Assembly: GCA_001643675.2 (NCBI GenBank)
Contig: LSRY02000015.1
Coordinates: forward strand, 315,001 to 379,000
Length of the DNA stretch: 64,000 nt
DNA from: Monocercomonoides exilis
Lineage: Eukaryota > Preaxostyla > Oxymonadida > Polymastigidae
Direction of reading: 5' to 3'
Shown here one piece after another: positions 13,188 to 24,582 of the stretch. Every line of letters begins with the position of its first letter. Position 1 is the stretch's first letter. Under the pieces are notes generated by a model. The model was not told where the DNA came from, did no database searches, and saw only the letters and a program-made list of their open reading frames with translations. A program made the translations under genes and the position numbers.

Positions 13188-16100
13188 ATGTGTGCTCAAA
13201 AATTCAGGGCACGTCCAATCATCCCGGACCGTCAGTATCATATCTACACAAAAGCAGATATTTTTGCGGAGGAAACTGGAGAAGTTTCTCGTAATTTGCA
13301 ATCAGAATCGACAGGGATGGAAAAGGATGAGGAAAAGGTATTTTGATGCTTTTAAATAGTTTTGGAGAATTCGTTATTCCTTGTTCATTTCAACAAAAAA
13401 GGAAACTCACATTCAAAAAGCACTTAGCGCTCTTACAACGGGACGAGCGCAACACATTGAGGTGCCAACTCCACCTTTTATTGAGATTCCTATCGAAGAG
13501 CAATATCATACGCAATTTAACAAGCCTCAGTTCTATTATCATGCAAGTGGTTTGGTGACATTCATCTTTTCTTCCTATAAAAAATATTTTTGTTCTGTTC
13601 ATAGAAAAGCAAGCTGAAATAATGTCGGAAGAAGTTGAATATACTCTTGATGACGAAGATTTTGCATGGTTTGACAGACATAAAGATGAGGACACTTTTG
13701 CAAAATTAAACTTCAATGAAGATGACCTTGAGTATCTGTTTGATCGTCTTGAGAAAAAAACAGCATATCAAGAAAATCATCTCATATCTGAAGTTGACTT
13801 TTATGAATATCTTCGAAATGAGACTGAGACAAGACCAGAGATTAAGAGGCTTCTAGGCTCAAAAATAATACAGCTTGTGTATTTTTTGTGGAGAGGGAAG
13901 AGACAAAAGAGGGGAAATGCACTGCTGCGGAGATTTCAGACTCCGACGCCTGTAGACAACAGGGATTTGACGCTTTGTTTTAGACCTCGCGGATCACGTG
14001 CTGGAGGAAGGAGACAGATGAGGCGAAATGACTGCTCGTCATATATGCGGCTTTTGAAGCTGTACAATGAAATGAACCAGTTTTTAAAAATTGTAAGACT
14101 TATTGAGAGGAGAGAGAAGAAGAAGAAGATCGAAGCAGAGCTGATTTACACTATCTACCTATACAAAGCACTCGAAAAGCAGACAATTGGAGAACTTGAA
14201 ATTCCTCTCTTTCTTTTTCCCCAGAAAATGTTCGAGTCTCCAGCGTCTGGCGACTCGATGGAGTCCGGCGAGGCAGGCGCGGCTGGGGCAGGCACAGGAG
14301 CAGGCGAATCTGGGCGAGGAGCGGTGGTGGTGGCATCATCTTCGCTGGTCTCGACATCTTCATCATCGCATTCAGAGAAGTCGCAGCAAAGCGGACTGAG
14401 CAGCCGCAACAAGCAGGAGCGCTCCAAGCGCCGCCCGCACAGGCCAGTGATGCACAGGGGGAGCATGGCAGCACCAGGTGCCTCCTCTTCTGTACTGTCA
14501 GCACCGTCGTCTGCGTTCTCTCGCTACGGCGTCTCGTCTTCTCCGTCGTCGATGGTCATCGGCCCTGTCTTCCCCGAAGACACAGAAATGGAAAAGGACA
14601 CGCTGCGACGGAACGAGGAATACGAGCGCTCGTCAAGGTATGCACCACGCGGGAGAGGCGAGGCGAGGGAGGAATCTGAAAGCGAAGAGCTTTCGCTGAG
14701 TAGCGAAGATGACAACAAACAACAACGGAGCGGGCTTTCTCCGTCAGGCGCATCGAACTCGAGCAGTGAAGAGTCGTTTGTTTCACAGACGTTCTCAGAG
14801 GAGTCGCCAGCGTCGGAAACGAAAGTGAAGAAGAAGGAAAAGAAAGTGAAGAGGCTGAAGGAAGGGAAGCAAAGATTTGCGGCGCATGTGTATGATGGTT
14901 TGTCTTCTGAGAATGAAGAAGACGAGGAGCAGGGAAGAGGAAGAGAGCAAGCATCGAGAGCAGAGAAGAAAGATACCGCAGCAATAGGAGCTATCTCAAT
15001 GACAGGCTCAGCCGCAGCTCCGAAGACGGAAGAAGGAAGGAGTGTTTCATGCGAGGTTGAAATAGGAGCAGAAACAAGCAAGCTTTTCGGGGTGGATGGA
15101 TTGGATTCGCTGGCTGAAGAAGCAAAGTACATCGAGGCGCTTCAGCGGAAGACGAGGCAGCTTGTGCTGCGGTGGAAGTCGGTGGAAGGTGCACCGATGA
15201 AGAAGCTGGAAGAGGAGAGAAAGAAGGACGGAGAAGAAGATTACGACATTTACGATGCACAGGATGAGCTTGTTTCTGATGCGTCGAGCGAAGAAGAAAT
15301 GGAAGAAATGGAAGAAAGTGAGCAGAAGGAAAACAAAGGGACAGATGGAAGCGAAGGAAGTGGAAGTGAAAGAAGGGAATCGAAAAGACAGGAATTGATT
15401 GGGGCTAAAGTTGAGGGAAAAGAAAATGCAAAGACAGCCAAAGAGGAGTACTTAGGTGACGAAAATTCAGCAAACTTCAGTTCGATCATACAGAAGCAAG
15501 CAGAGCAAATGATGAATGAAAGGCCATCATATCCATTTTCAGTCAACTCTGCAATGGAAGGCTTTCATTCTCGTTATTATCCATCGCAATCTTCTTTGTT
15601 CCCAACAAGAACAGAACGAGAAGTTCTGATGAGCCGCAGAAAGGAAGAGGAAGAAAGAGAATGGCTCGACCGGCGGAAGCTCTGGAGCAAGATGGAATGC
15701 TACGAGTTTGACGATGCACTCACAGAAAACGGCAAAGAAATGGAGGAAGAAAGAGGAGAAGGAAAAGGAGGGAAAGGGGGGAAATCACATCAATTTGGCA
15801 GGCTTCAAGAGAGAGGAATGTACGAAGCGGAGGAAGAGGAGCAGCAGATTATTCGCTATACAGATGCAGAAGGAAGCAACAGAGTAGAAGAGAACAAAAA
15901 TCGCACTGGAGATTTTGAGGGAGAAGGAGGCGAAGAGGAAGAAGACGAGAGAGAGAAAGCAGTGCAAAGTGCGCTGTATCTTCTTCGGAGGGATTTCCGA
16001 CTGGTTGTTGAGACGCTGACAGAGACGGAAGAAACAGAAGGGATAAAATTGCCTCAGAAATCGAAGCTGATGAAGGAGTTTTCGGTGGGTGAAGGAGACG

Positions 16101-18745
16101 GAAGTGAGTTGAATGAGGAAGAAGAGAGGAAGGAAAGAAATTTAGCAGAGAAGGAACGTGAAGAGGATGGAAAAATGCAGAAGGAGAGGAGAGGAAAGAG
16201 GGAAATGGCTGAAGGTAAAGGGGAGGATTTGAATGAGAAAGGCAGTGCGGCTATGGGAAACAAGATGGAAGTGGATCAAATTGAAAATGAAGAAAGAAAG
16301 AGAAGGAGAAGCAAACTGGAAGAAGAAGAAGAAGAAGAAGAAGACATTATGATGGAGGATGATAATTCAATGAAAACTAATGACTTAGCCACATTTTCAG
16401 AAATGGGTCAAACAAGATCCAAAAAGGGTGGTGACAATGACGTTGATGGCGATGTTAGAGATCAACATTACAGGCAGTTCAGACACATAAAAGAGGAAGA
16501 GATGCTCAGAGAACTGTCTTTACTGCAGTTGGCGCCCGGTTTGGGCATAGCGAATCCGAATTGTTTGTACTTAGATGATGACGATGATGGCGGAGATGAA
16601 GAAAACAAAGGCGAAGCTGATGAAGGAGTCAAAGAAAAGAATGAAAAGCGGAATGAATCAAAACATGTTGGTGAAGATACAGAAGACAAAACAGAAACAC
16701 ATTCAGAAGGAAAGCATTTGGAAGAAGAAGTTGAAGAAGAAGAACCGATTCCACCATCATTTTTGTCTGGTGAAAATGCCTTCTCATTCCAACCACTGCA
16801 AATTGGAATACCGCGAAGAGCTGGAATGAAAGGCGAGTTTGACGATGAAGAAGCCGAAGAAGCAGAAAAGAGGAGTTCGAAAGAAGGTTCATCAGCAACA
16901 TTTGATGAAAGAAAGCACAGTGGCAGAAGGAGAGAAAGAAGAGAAGAAATTGGTATGTCACAAGCAGGCGATGACTCAGAAGAAGAAAACGAAAGCGACA
17001 GGGAGTTCATTTTGGAGGATGAGCTGCCACTTAAAGAGAACGGAGACGAAATGTGGAGAAATGTGAAGTCTGTTGAAGACGTTGCATGCATCCGCAACTT
17101 GCTCAACGAGCTGCTGCCGTCAATAGACAGCAACCCAAACAGCCCTGTCCGCCAGCTCCTCTTCCAATATTTGTGGGAGAATGCAAACACAATACAGATG
17201 ATGGAGCAGAATACTCTGAGTGACTCGCAACAAGAGCAGAACATGACAAGCGATGCAGACGCTGCGTCTGAAGACGAAGACAACGAAGACATTGGCAGTC
17301 AGCCAAATGTCTCGGAGAAGGCAGACGCAACCACAAAACCTGCTGCTATGCCGCAAAACGAGAACACACCTAAACACGAAGACTCTTCTGACTTGACACA
17401 CAACAGCGTCACCAGCAACGAAGAGAGCGATATTGACAGCCCAGCTGATGTTGATTATGAGGCAGACAGCGCCACAGACGATCTTGTCGACTCGGCAGCA
17501 GAAAGCAACACAGCAAGTGAGTATTTGAGCAGCGACGAGGAGGAAATTGCAGTGAAATATGGCTATTTGTCTGCGGGAGATGCAGAAATCCTGAGGAGAA
17601 GGAGAAAGTTCTTTAGACTTCATAAGCACAGATTGAGAAGGCAAATTAAAAAGGAGAATGCGAAAAGAAGGAGAAGAGCGCTGAGGCTTTTTGAGATTGA
17701 AGTTCAGAACGAGTCAGATTCACTCAGGCAAAAGTTGTCTCAACTCAAAGAAAATCTCCAAAATGACAACAAAAAGGAAACAGAAAAGGAAGCAAAGCAA
17801 TTACAACAGACTTCGAAAGAGCAACAAGAGCAGACACAAACAGAGGTGCAATCAGAAGCAGCAGCCAATTCTCATTCGACTTCAGCGACACCAGAAGCTG
17901 CTCCGCTGTCTCCGATGTTTTCTCCTCTTTTGACGGCACAAGTTCCTTCAGAAGCTGGACAGGCGAATCAAAAGGATGGATCAAGCGCTTCATCTTCTTC
18001 TCTGTTCAAGCAGCCTCTTTCTTCTGAGGAAGCTTCATCTTCTGCTTCTTCCAGTTCATCTTCTCAAGTTACCAATGAAAGTTCATCTCAAACAGTAGCA
18101 CACAAAAGCAAAAGAGCATCTCATTCTCCACTTGACTCTGTTCCAGTTCCTGTGAAGCAGTTTCTGCTGACGATGTACGATCCACCAGAGATCGAATCTT
18201 TGGCAGCAGACTTTCTGAGGCTCTACAAAAAGGCACGAAAACAAGCAATTGAAGAGGAGAAGCAGGAGAAGATGGGCGAATGCAAAAAAATTGCTTCGTA
18301 CACACTTTCATACAACACGGCACTGCACAATGTTTGGAAGCAGCTGAAGAAAGTGGAGAAGGAAAGGCGAAAAGATCCGAATGTTGCGAGTGCTGACGAT
18401 GATTGCACAGCTTTTGAAGAGAATCCGTTTGCGAATGACGACAGGCTGATGTCGTTTCTTGTGGCAGCAGAGGCAGGAAAGATGAATGACAGAGCAAACA
18501 GAAGGATTATGCCATCAGATAGAGACAATCTGCACATGATGGCGGGGATGCTGTCGAGGAAAGGGGAGGAGGAGCTATTGTCAAGAGAAGCAATGGGGAA
18601 AGAAAGAGAAGAGGAAGTGAAGAAGATTAGAGATGTTAAGTTGAGCGGGCTTGTTGGTGCTCCTGTGAAGATTGTGGAGTCACTCATCAATCAACATGTT
18701 TCTTATGTCAAAGCACAGGCTGCTTCTGTCTTTGAAGATGAATGA
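13188..18745 (+). CDS. EPL1: Enhancer of polycomb / EPL1 homologue with a very large acidic insertion
   Basis: Three exons join in phase: 13188-13337, 13402-13549 and 13605-18745, about 1,812 residues. The N-terminus is a clear EPcA domain: MCAQKFRARPIIPDRQYHIY, then TPPFIEIPIEEQYHTQF, EYTLDDEDFAWFD, YLFDRLEK, LVYFLWRGKRQ, LLRRFQTPTPVDNRD, LCFRPRGSRAGGRRQMRRND and ERREKKK, in the order known from EPC1/EPL1. EPL1 is the scaffold that binds the MYST acetyltransferase (Esa1/Tip60) and Yng2/Eaf6 in NuA4/piccolo and presents the nucleosome. After about residue 280 the protein becomes roughly 1,300 residues of Glu/Lys/Ser/Asp-rich sequence, including Glu runs at about 16,320-16,345. A more ordered tail lies near 18,130-18,740 (VKQFLLTMYDPPEIESLAADFL). 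Most EPL1 proteins are 500-900 residues, so the insertion is the odd feature. It reads tail to tail with exportin-7. Confidence 0.9.
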
Positions 18746-19091
18746 TTCATTTTTCAAATATAAACTTCAATTTTTGTTTAATTTTTTTTTAAAAATATCT
18801 TTTCATTTTAATTTTGAAAATTGTTAAAATAAAAATAAAAATGCCTGATTTCCAATACCTTCTTTCTTTTGTTATTTAAAATGCAGATGGCATTGAATGA
18901 AATAATTTTTGACAGGAGAAGATGAAATAAGAAGACGAAACAAGAAGTGAGCTTTGTGAAGTGATAAAGAAAAATTTCAAACAAGAAGCGCGATGAAATG
19001 AAATGAAACAATGGTCATAAAATGAAAAAAGAAATAGAAATAAGATTAACAGTGAAGAAGAAGCAATTGCAACACAAAAATAACAATCCGT
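18746..19091. other. Convergent 3' intergenic region
   Basis: 346 bases between the EPL1 stop (plus) and the exportin stop (minus). AT-rich with T/A runs suited to cleavage and polyadenylation of both genes; no gene seen. Confidence 0.4.
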
Positions 19092-22000
19092 TCAGCTTTC
19101 AGAAGGGAAGATTGCATTCCAGTCCTTTTTGAAGAGCTCAAAGTTGTTGGCGAAGTAATCAACTTCGCGTGGCTCGTTGGTGAAATTGATGCGGAGGAAA
19201 AGTTTCACTTGGATGCGCTCGCGAAACGCGTTCTGCTGCCCAATCGGCACGGTGCTCACAATCTGCTCGCTGAATTGCTTGAATAGCTGGAGGAAGAAGG
19301 AACGAAAGAAAATAAATAAAGAGTTTAATTGAAAGACAAAGAAATTGAGGGAACATGTGCAGATATAAGGAGAGGAAGGAGAAATCCATAAAAGAATACA
19401 AATTTATAAATATAATAATAAAATAGAGAGGAAGGAAAAGGGAAAAAAAAACAAGCAAACATTTTTGCGGAGGGAGATGAGAGAGAAAAGAGGATAGACA
19501 GCTGCGCTTTTGGGCTCTGGGTCTTGCACAGCTGTCTTAAACAGCTCAGTCATAAAAGTGGGAAGGATGTTTGGACACTTTCATTGAAAATAATGTTAAA
19601 TGTTTATGTTAAATGATTGCAGGATAGAGAGATAGATAGAGATTGAGATAAGGAAAGAGAATGTTTGATAAGGAAAAGAAAGAAAAGTAATGTTTATTTA
19701 AATAATAAATATATATAAGCAGAGAAAAAATGAAGAATTTTATAATCATTAGTTGAATATAAAACTAAAAAAAACCTGAGTTTCGAGTATTCTGAACATC
19801 TGAACGGCGGGTGTTTCCTTTGGTTCATTGTAGAGGATATAAGCGAAGAGATTGTTAAGAATACTGCACGCATAGCGACACGCAGTTTTATCTGGAATGA
19901 AATGGAGAAATGTATTTGAAGTTTAATAAAATTAGTTTAATCAATATTAGGTGAATGAAAATACAAGTATTGAGTTGATCGAATATTATACAAGAAATGT
20001 TAAGAAAAGAAAAGAAAAGAAAAGAAAAGAAAAGAAAAGAAAGATATTTACATTCCAAAATTTTCAATAAAAAAAGAAGAAAAGAAAAGAAATAAATAAA
20101 AAATTTTGCAAGCAAACCAAAAGAATTAAGGGCTTCATCGACTTTCTGCAGAAAGTCCAGAAATTGCGGAAGTTGTATCTGCATTGCAATTGTTGGCTGG
20201 TCGCGGAAGACGACGTCGCAGAACTCCAACAGCTGGGCAGTCAGCTTCGGATACAGCTGGATGTGTTTGAGAGGTTGAGTGAAGAGATGATGGGGACCAT
20301 TTAAAAAAGAGAAAGAGAAAGATAAAGAGAAAGAAGATAAAAATGAAAAATAATATTTGCAGCAAAATTAATCAAAATGAATATAAACAGTTGATATAAC
20401 ATAACAATTAATACATTGAGCGTTCATTCATAATAATAACACAAAATCCAATTATTTCACACCATCCACTCCCTCTTCGGGATAAACTGCAGCATCTTCA
20501 TCGCCGTCTCCATCGCCGCATTCAGCGACAAATCCTTGTAGAACGCACAGAACGTAAAGGGAACATATCGTCCACTGATTGTATGCTCCAGCGCCGTCAG
20601 CAGATGGCCAATGGGTTTGTATCTCGACTCGACCACGTCTGCCGAGCCAGCTGGCGCGTCGATGGGAGCAATGAGCGACTCGCCCAGCGTCGTTACGAGG
20701 TTGCACGTGGCTCGGAAGATGACAATCGGGTTTGGGCTGTTCTGGTCGAAGCACAGTCGAGACTGGCGGGAGTTTGTCATCTCTTCCCAGAACTTCAGCA
20801 CCACATTCAAAACTTTGCTGTCGCCTTTCCACACAACCATGATTTTCGTCACGACAGGCAAAAAGCCGATGATCTTCTCGAAGACGGTGCCGTAGTACTT
20901 TGTCGAGTCGCACGACTCCAGAATGCCCCGCAGCTGCAGAAAGAGAGCGATGAGGGGGTCGCGGAAGCTCTCAGAACGAAGGCTCTCGTCGCTCATGTCG
21001 TGGATGTAGCGGAGGGAGGTGGCGAAGGGAACAAAGAACTCGTTGAAGAGAGTGAAATGTGCATCGGAGAAGAGAAGTCTGAGTGTGAAGAAAGGAAATG
21101 AAATTGAGGGGAGGAGAGAGAGAAAATATAAGATTCATAACGAAAGACGATTGAAATTCATTAAAAATCACAAAAAGAATTTTCATTTAAAAAAATGAAA
21201 AAAAGTTGATAAGATTTTCAAGCACAATGAAATACGAGGAAGGGTTAAAAAATTAAATAATCCAAAAAAAGAGCTAAGATAAATAGCACACTTTCCGATA
21301 GTTCCGTAGAATTCTCTGTGAAGCGAGGAAGAAGTGTTTAAGAACGGGAAATACTCCTTTGTGTGTCTGGTCAGTAATTGACGTGTCTGTAAGTTTCAAT
21401 GAATATATAAAATAAATAAACAAATACGCCATTCAAATAAATAAATAAATAAATATGCACAGTAATATCCAATAAACAAAATTAAAAGAGAAAAAAAAAG
21501 CAATATAAAATAATTCACACTCAAACCCCATTCCTCCACCCCCTCGATAAACACACCATCTCGTTCTTCACCAGCAGCCTCGGTGTTGAATAACCAGACA
21601 GCAGCGTCCTCAGCAGCATCAGCGCCTTCTTCAGAATATTCTTCGCGTCGTCGTAGTCCCAAAACCGGAGTGTGTTCAACGTGCACAGAAAGATCAGCGC
21701 AATCACTTCGCTTTTGTCCTTCAGCCCACACAGCTCATTCAAAGCAACAAACACCTTAGCAAACGAGCTTGACATTGTTACGAAGGCTCTGTCAGTGAAC
21801 TTCTCCATAAACTGCAGCAGCGCCACAGTCAGTCTTTTGCTGCCGTCTGTGTTCTCCATCTGCATCGCACAGAACTTCAGCAGGTCGAACACGAGGCTGC
21901 TCAGCTGCCCGTCGGCGTTGTCAATGTCTTCGTTGAAATGCGCACCAGGACGCACATCAAGCACCTCCCCCACAATATGCACCATCCACGCCAGCTGCGT

Positions 22001-24382
22001 CTTCGCCAGCTCCAGAAGCCTCACTGTCTCGTCGCTGTGGTCTGCCAGCGTCTGCTGAGTGAGCGACTTGAATGAAGCAACAAGTGGCTTGATGATGCTG
22101 ATGAGGTGCTGGCTCATCCGGTCGTAGCGGAAGCGGATCAGCACAGCGATTGAGGTCAGCTGCTGGAGGAGGACTTCTTCGTTGTCAAGGGGATCTGAGA
22201 GGAGATGGGAGAGGAGAAGTGAGAGGAGAAGGGGGAAAGGAGGAAGGAGGAAGGAGATGATGGGATAGAGAAGAGGATACAATGAAATGAAATTGAAAGA
22301 AGAAATGACATAATTAGCATAAAATATTAATAGATTGGGCAATAAATTGAACATTTCACCAACAGTAATAAAGTTTGAAAAAGTGAAAAAAAAAATATCA
22401 AAAAATATTTTTTTATATCATCTTCTAAGCAAACCATCAAAATTCGTTGCTCCATCTACCACAGCCTTAGCGATGTGGAGTCGTGTATTGATGTACTGAA
22501 TAGCGATATCTGGCACATACTGCTCCCAGCCAGGGCTTGTCTGAGAGAGGCTGCTGTTCTGCAGCGAGGGATCAGAGCCAGGTGTGACTGAATCCATCGT
22601 CGACGGGGAAGATGCAGACATCGGCGATGCAGAAGAAGAAGGAGAAGGGGAAGGCGAAGGAGAGCCAGAAGGAGAAGCAGAAGAAGGGAAGACGATCGGG
22701 CGGGTGACTAAATGCCCTCCGATTTGCAGCCCTCTCGAGCGCTGGCGCATGTAGCTTTCCTTCGCGCCTGCTGCATTGACCATCTTCGACCAGAGGCTGA
22801 GGAGGTAGTAGGCGCTGTTCTGCGACCACTGCCAGTGCTCGAACACTTTGAAGGTGAGGGCAGACACTTCTTTGATGTAGAGAGGGTAGATCGGCAGGCA
22901 CGTCAGCTCTGCGTGGGTGAAGTTGCAGCGTGTTCGAAGGAGCAGGCGGCACAGCTGGTGGAAAATGTCGTGGTCGGATAGGCCTGAAGGAGAAAAAAGG
23001 AGGATGAGAAGGAGGAGAAGAGAGGAAGGAAGATGTGGTTTATTGAATGAAGGTGAATTTATAGATGAATTTTTGAATTTATAAAATACAGTTTGCATTG
23101 AAAATTCAAAGGAAGACGGCAAAAAATTGTGTGTGAGATGAATGAAATTCAAGAAAATACTTCAGGAAAATTAAAAAAAAAATCGCAAACCGATTTTCTG
23201 CTGCATCACAATAGTCGTTCTTTGTATCACAAACTCGACAAACTTCACAGCTCTTTCATTGCTCGAAAAGATGTCCTTTCTGATCAGTACGATCAACCCC
23301 AACACATCCAAAATCGTCGCCCGCGCCATCGCATTCACGTCGTTCTCTGCCACATACAAGTCAAACAGCAGCCCCGTCAGCTCGTCATTCTCCACAAAAG
23401 GTGCCCACGAGGCTGGCGCATGCACAATCGCTGTCTCGTTCTGCTGCTCGTCGTAGTACGAGTTCACAAAGTCGAACGACCAGCACAGACGCATCAGGGA
23501 AAGAGCTTGGTTCAGCAAACGAAGCGTGAGGGTTTCTGTGATTGGAGTGATGTGGTTTTGAAGTAAACATTTGATTTAAGTTTGAAAGGAGAAAAAAGAA
23601 AAAAAAAATACATACTATCAAAAGACGCATATGTTTTTGCCACATAAGCCTTTAAGTATTGTAGAGAAACTTGAGTTATTTGAAGCAAAGAACCTGATCT
23701 GAATTGAAGTTGAACCTTTCAATTAATAAAAAAACAGAATTAAAACACATGTGTAGAAAAAAGGATTAAGCAAGCACACTCTCCTATGTTCAACCACAGA
23801 AAACACATTATCAGATCGATAATTAACTTCTTGCAAAATTGCATTTAATAACTCAAGGCCAACTAAACTGAGGTATATATTTCCCTCCAAAAATGGAGCC
23901 AATTCTGCTGTATCGACAGATTCTTGTCCAGCTGACCATGAGAGCTTGAACAATCTTGCTAGAAGTGTGCAAACATTTGTTATAGTTGCAGTAACTTGTT
24001 GTTGAGTTTGATTGTCCTTTGGCTCGGATAAGAGCTTTGGAGCTTTTGTACAAAGAAATTGAATAACAAGAAGTCCTAAAAAGCAAACATTTAATTCAAC
24101 AACAGAAATTTATTTGATTTATTGCAAACGATGTGTTTTTCTATCTGAAACGGATAAAGTGCTCCAAATTTTTGGGGCAATTTCTTTAAATTTTGTTGAA
24201 GCAAATAAAATAGCACTAGGGACATTCGAATTTAATATGACATATTTGCACTGGTCCAAAAAATTAGGAGTTTGAGAAATAGCCTGTAGTTGTCGATGTA
24301 TCTCGGAACGGTTCACTTCTGCTCCACCAAAAAGTAAACTATTGGTCAACTGCTCTATCGTTTGCAATTCTTGTTCGTTCAT
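19092..24382 (-). CDS. XPO7: Exportin-7 (RanBP16-like) nuclear export receptor, about 12 exons
   Basis: Exon 1 (24382-24130) starts MNEQELQTIEQLTNSLLFGG and continues as an importin-beta N-terminal domain (FLDQCKYVILNS). Further exons lie near 24,075-23,780, 23,715-23,616, 23,540-23,190, 22,983-22,425, 22,195-21,525, 21,385-21,300, 21,080-20,460, 20,270-20,120, 19,890-19,780, 19,570-19,470 and 19,290-19,092. Their order matches exportin-7: SWAPFVENDELTGLLFDLY, SSNERAVKFVEFVIQ, SAYYLLSLWSKMVNA, YINTRLHIAKAVVDG, QLAWMVHIVGEVLD, LLTRHTKEYFPFLN, PIVIFRATCNLVTTLGES, GRYVPFTFCAFYKDLSLNAAM and the C-terminal VDYFANNFELFKKDWNAIFP. Exportin-7 is a Ran-GTP-dependent HEAT-repeat carrier that exports (and in part imports) proteins through the nuclear pore. 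One insertion (about 22,560-22,700) is Ser/Pro-rich. Exon ends were set by eye, so small errors are likely. Confidence 0.9.
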
Positions 24383-24582
24383 GGGATTTTGTTAATAATA
24401 TCACTTGCTAATTTGTGTATAACAAGTAATGGAGAAATTATGTTGATCTTTTTGGCAGATGCCCATTCTATATAATTTACAAATACATTTGACTAATTTT
24501 GTAAGAATTTGATTTCATTCCCAGCAAATATTAATTTTGTTGCAAAGAACAAATAAAATATATAAAGATTATCAAGATTTTG
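24383..24582. promoter_or_regulatory. 200-bp divergent promoter region
   Basis: Lies between the exportin-7 start (minus, 24382) and the zinc-finger gene start (plus, 24583). AT-rich with no coding sequence, and by position it must serve both genes. Confidence 0.45.

Noticed and set aside
14524-18690. Several long minus-strand open frames opposite EPL1
   Set aside because: Ser/Leu/Phe-rich shadows of the Glu/Lys/Asp-rich sense frame; no independent motif.
20583-21101. Plus-strand frame opposite exportin-7
   Set aside because: Antisense of an exon that clearly matches exportin-7.
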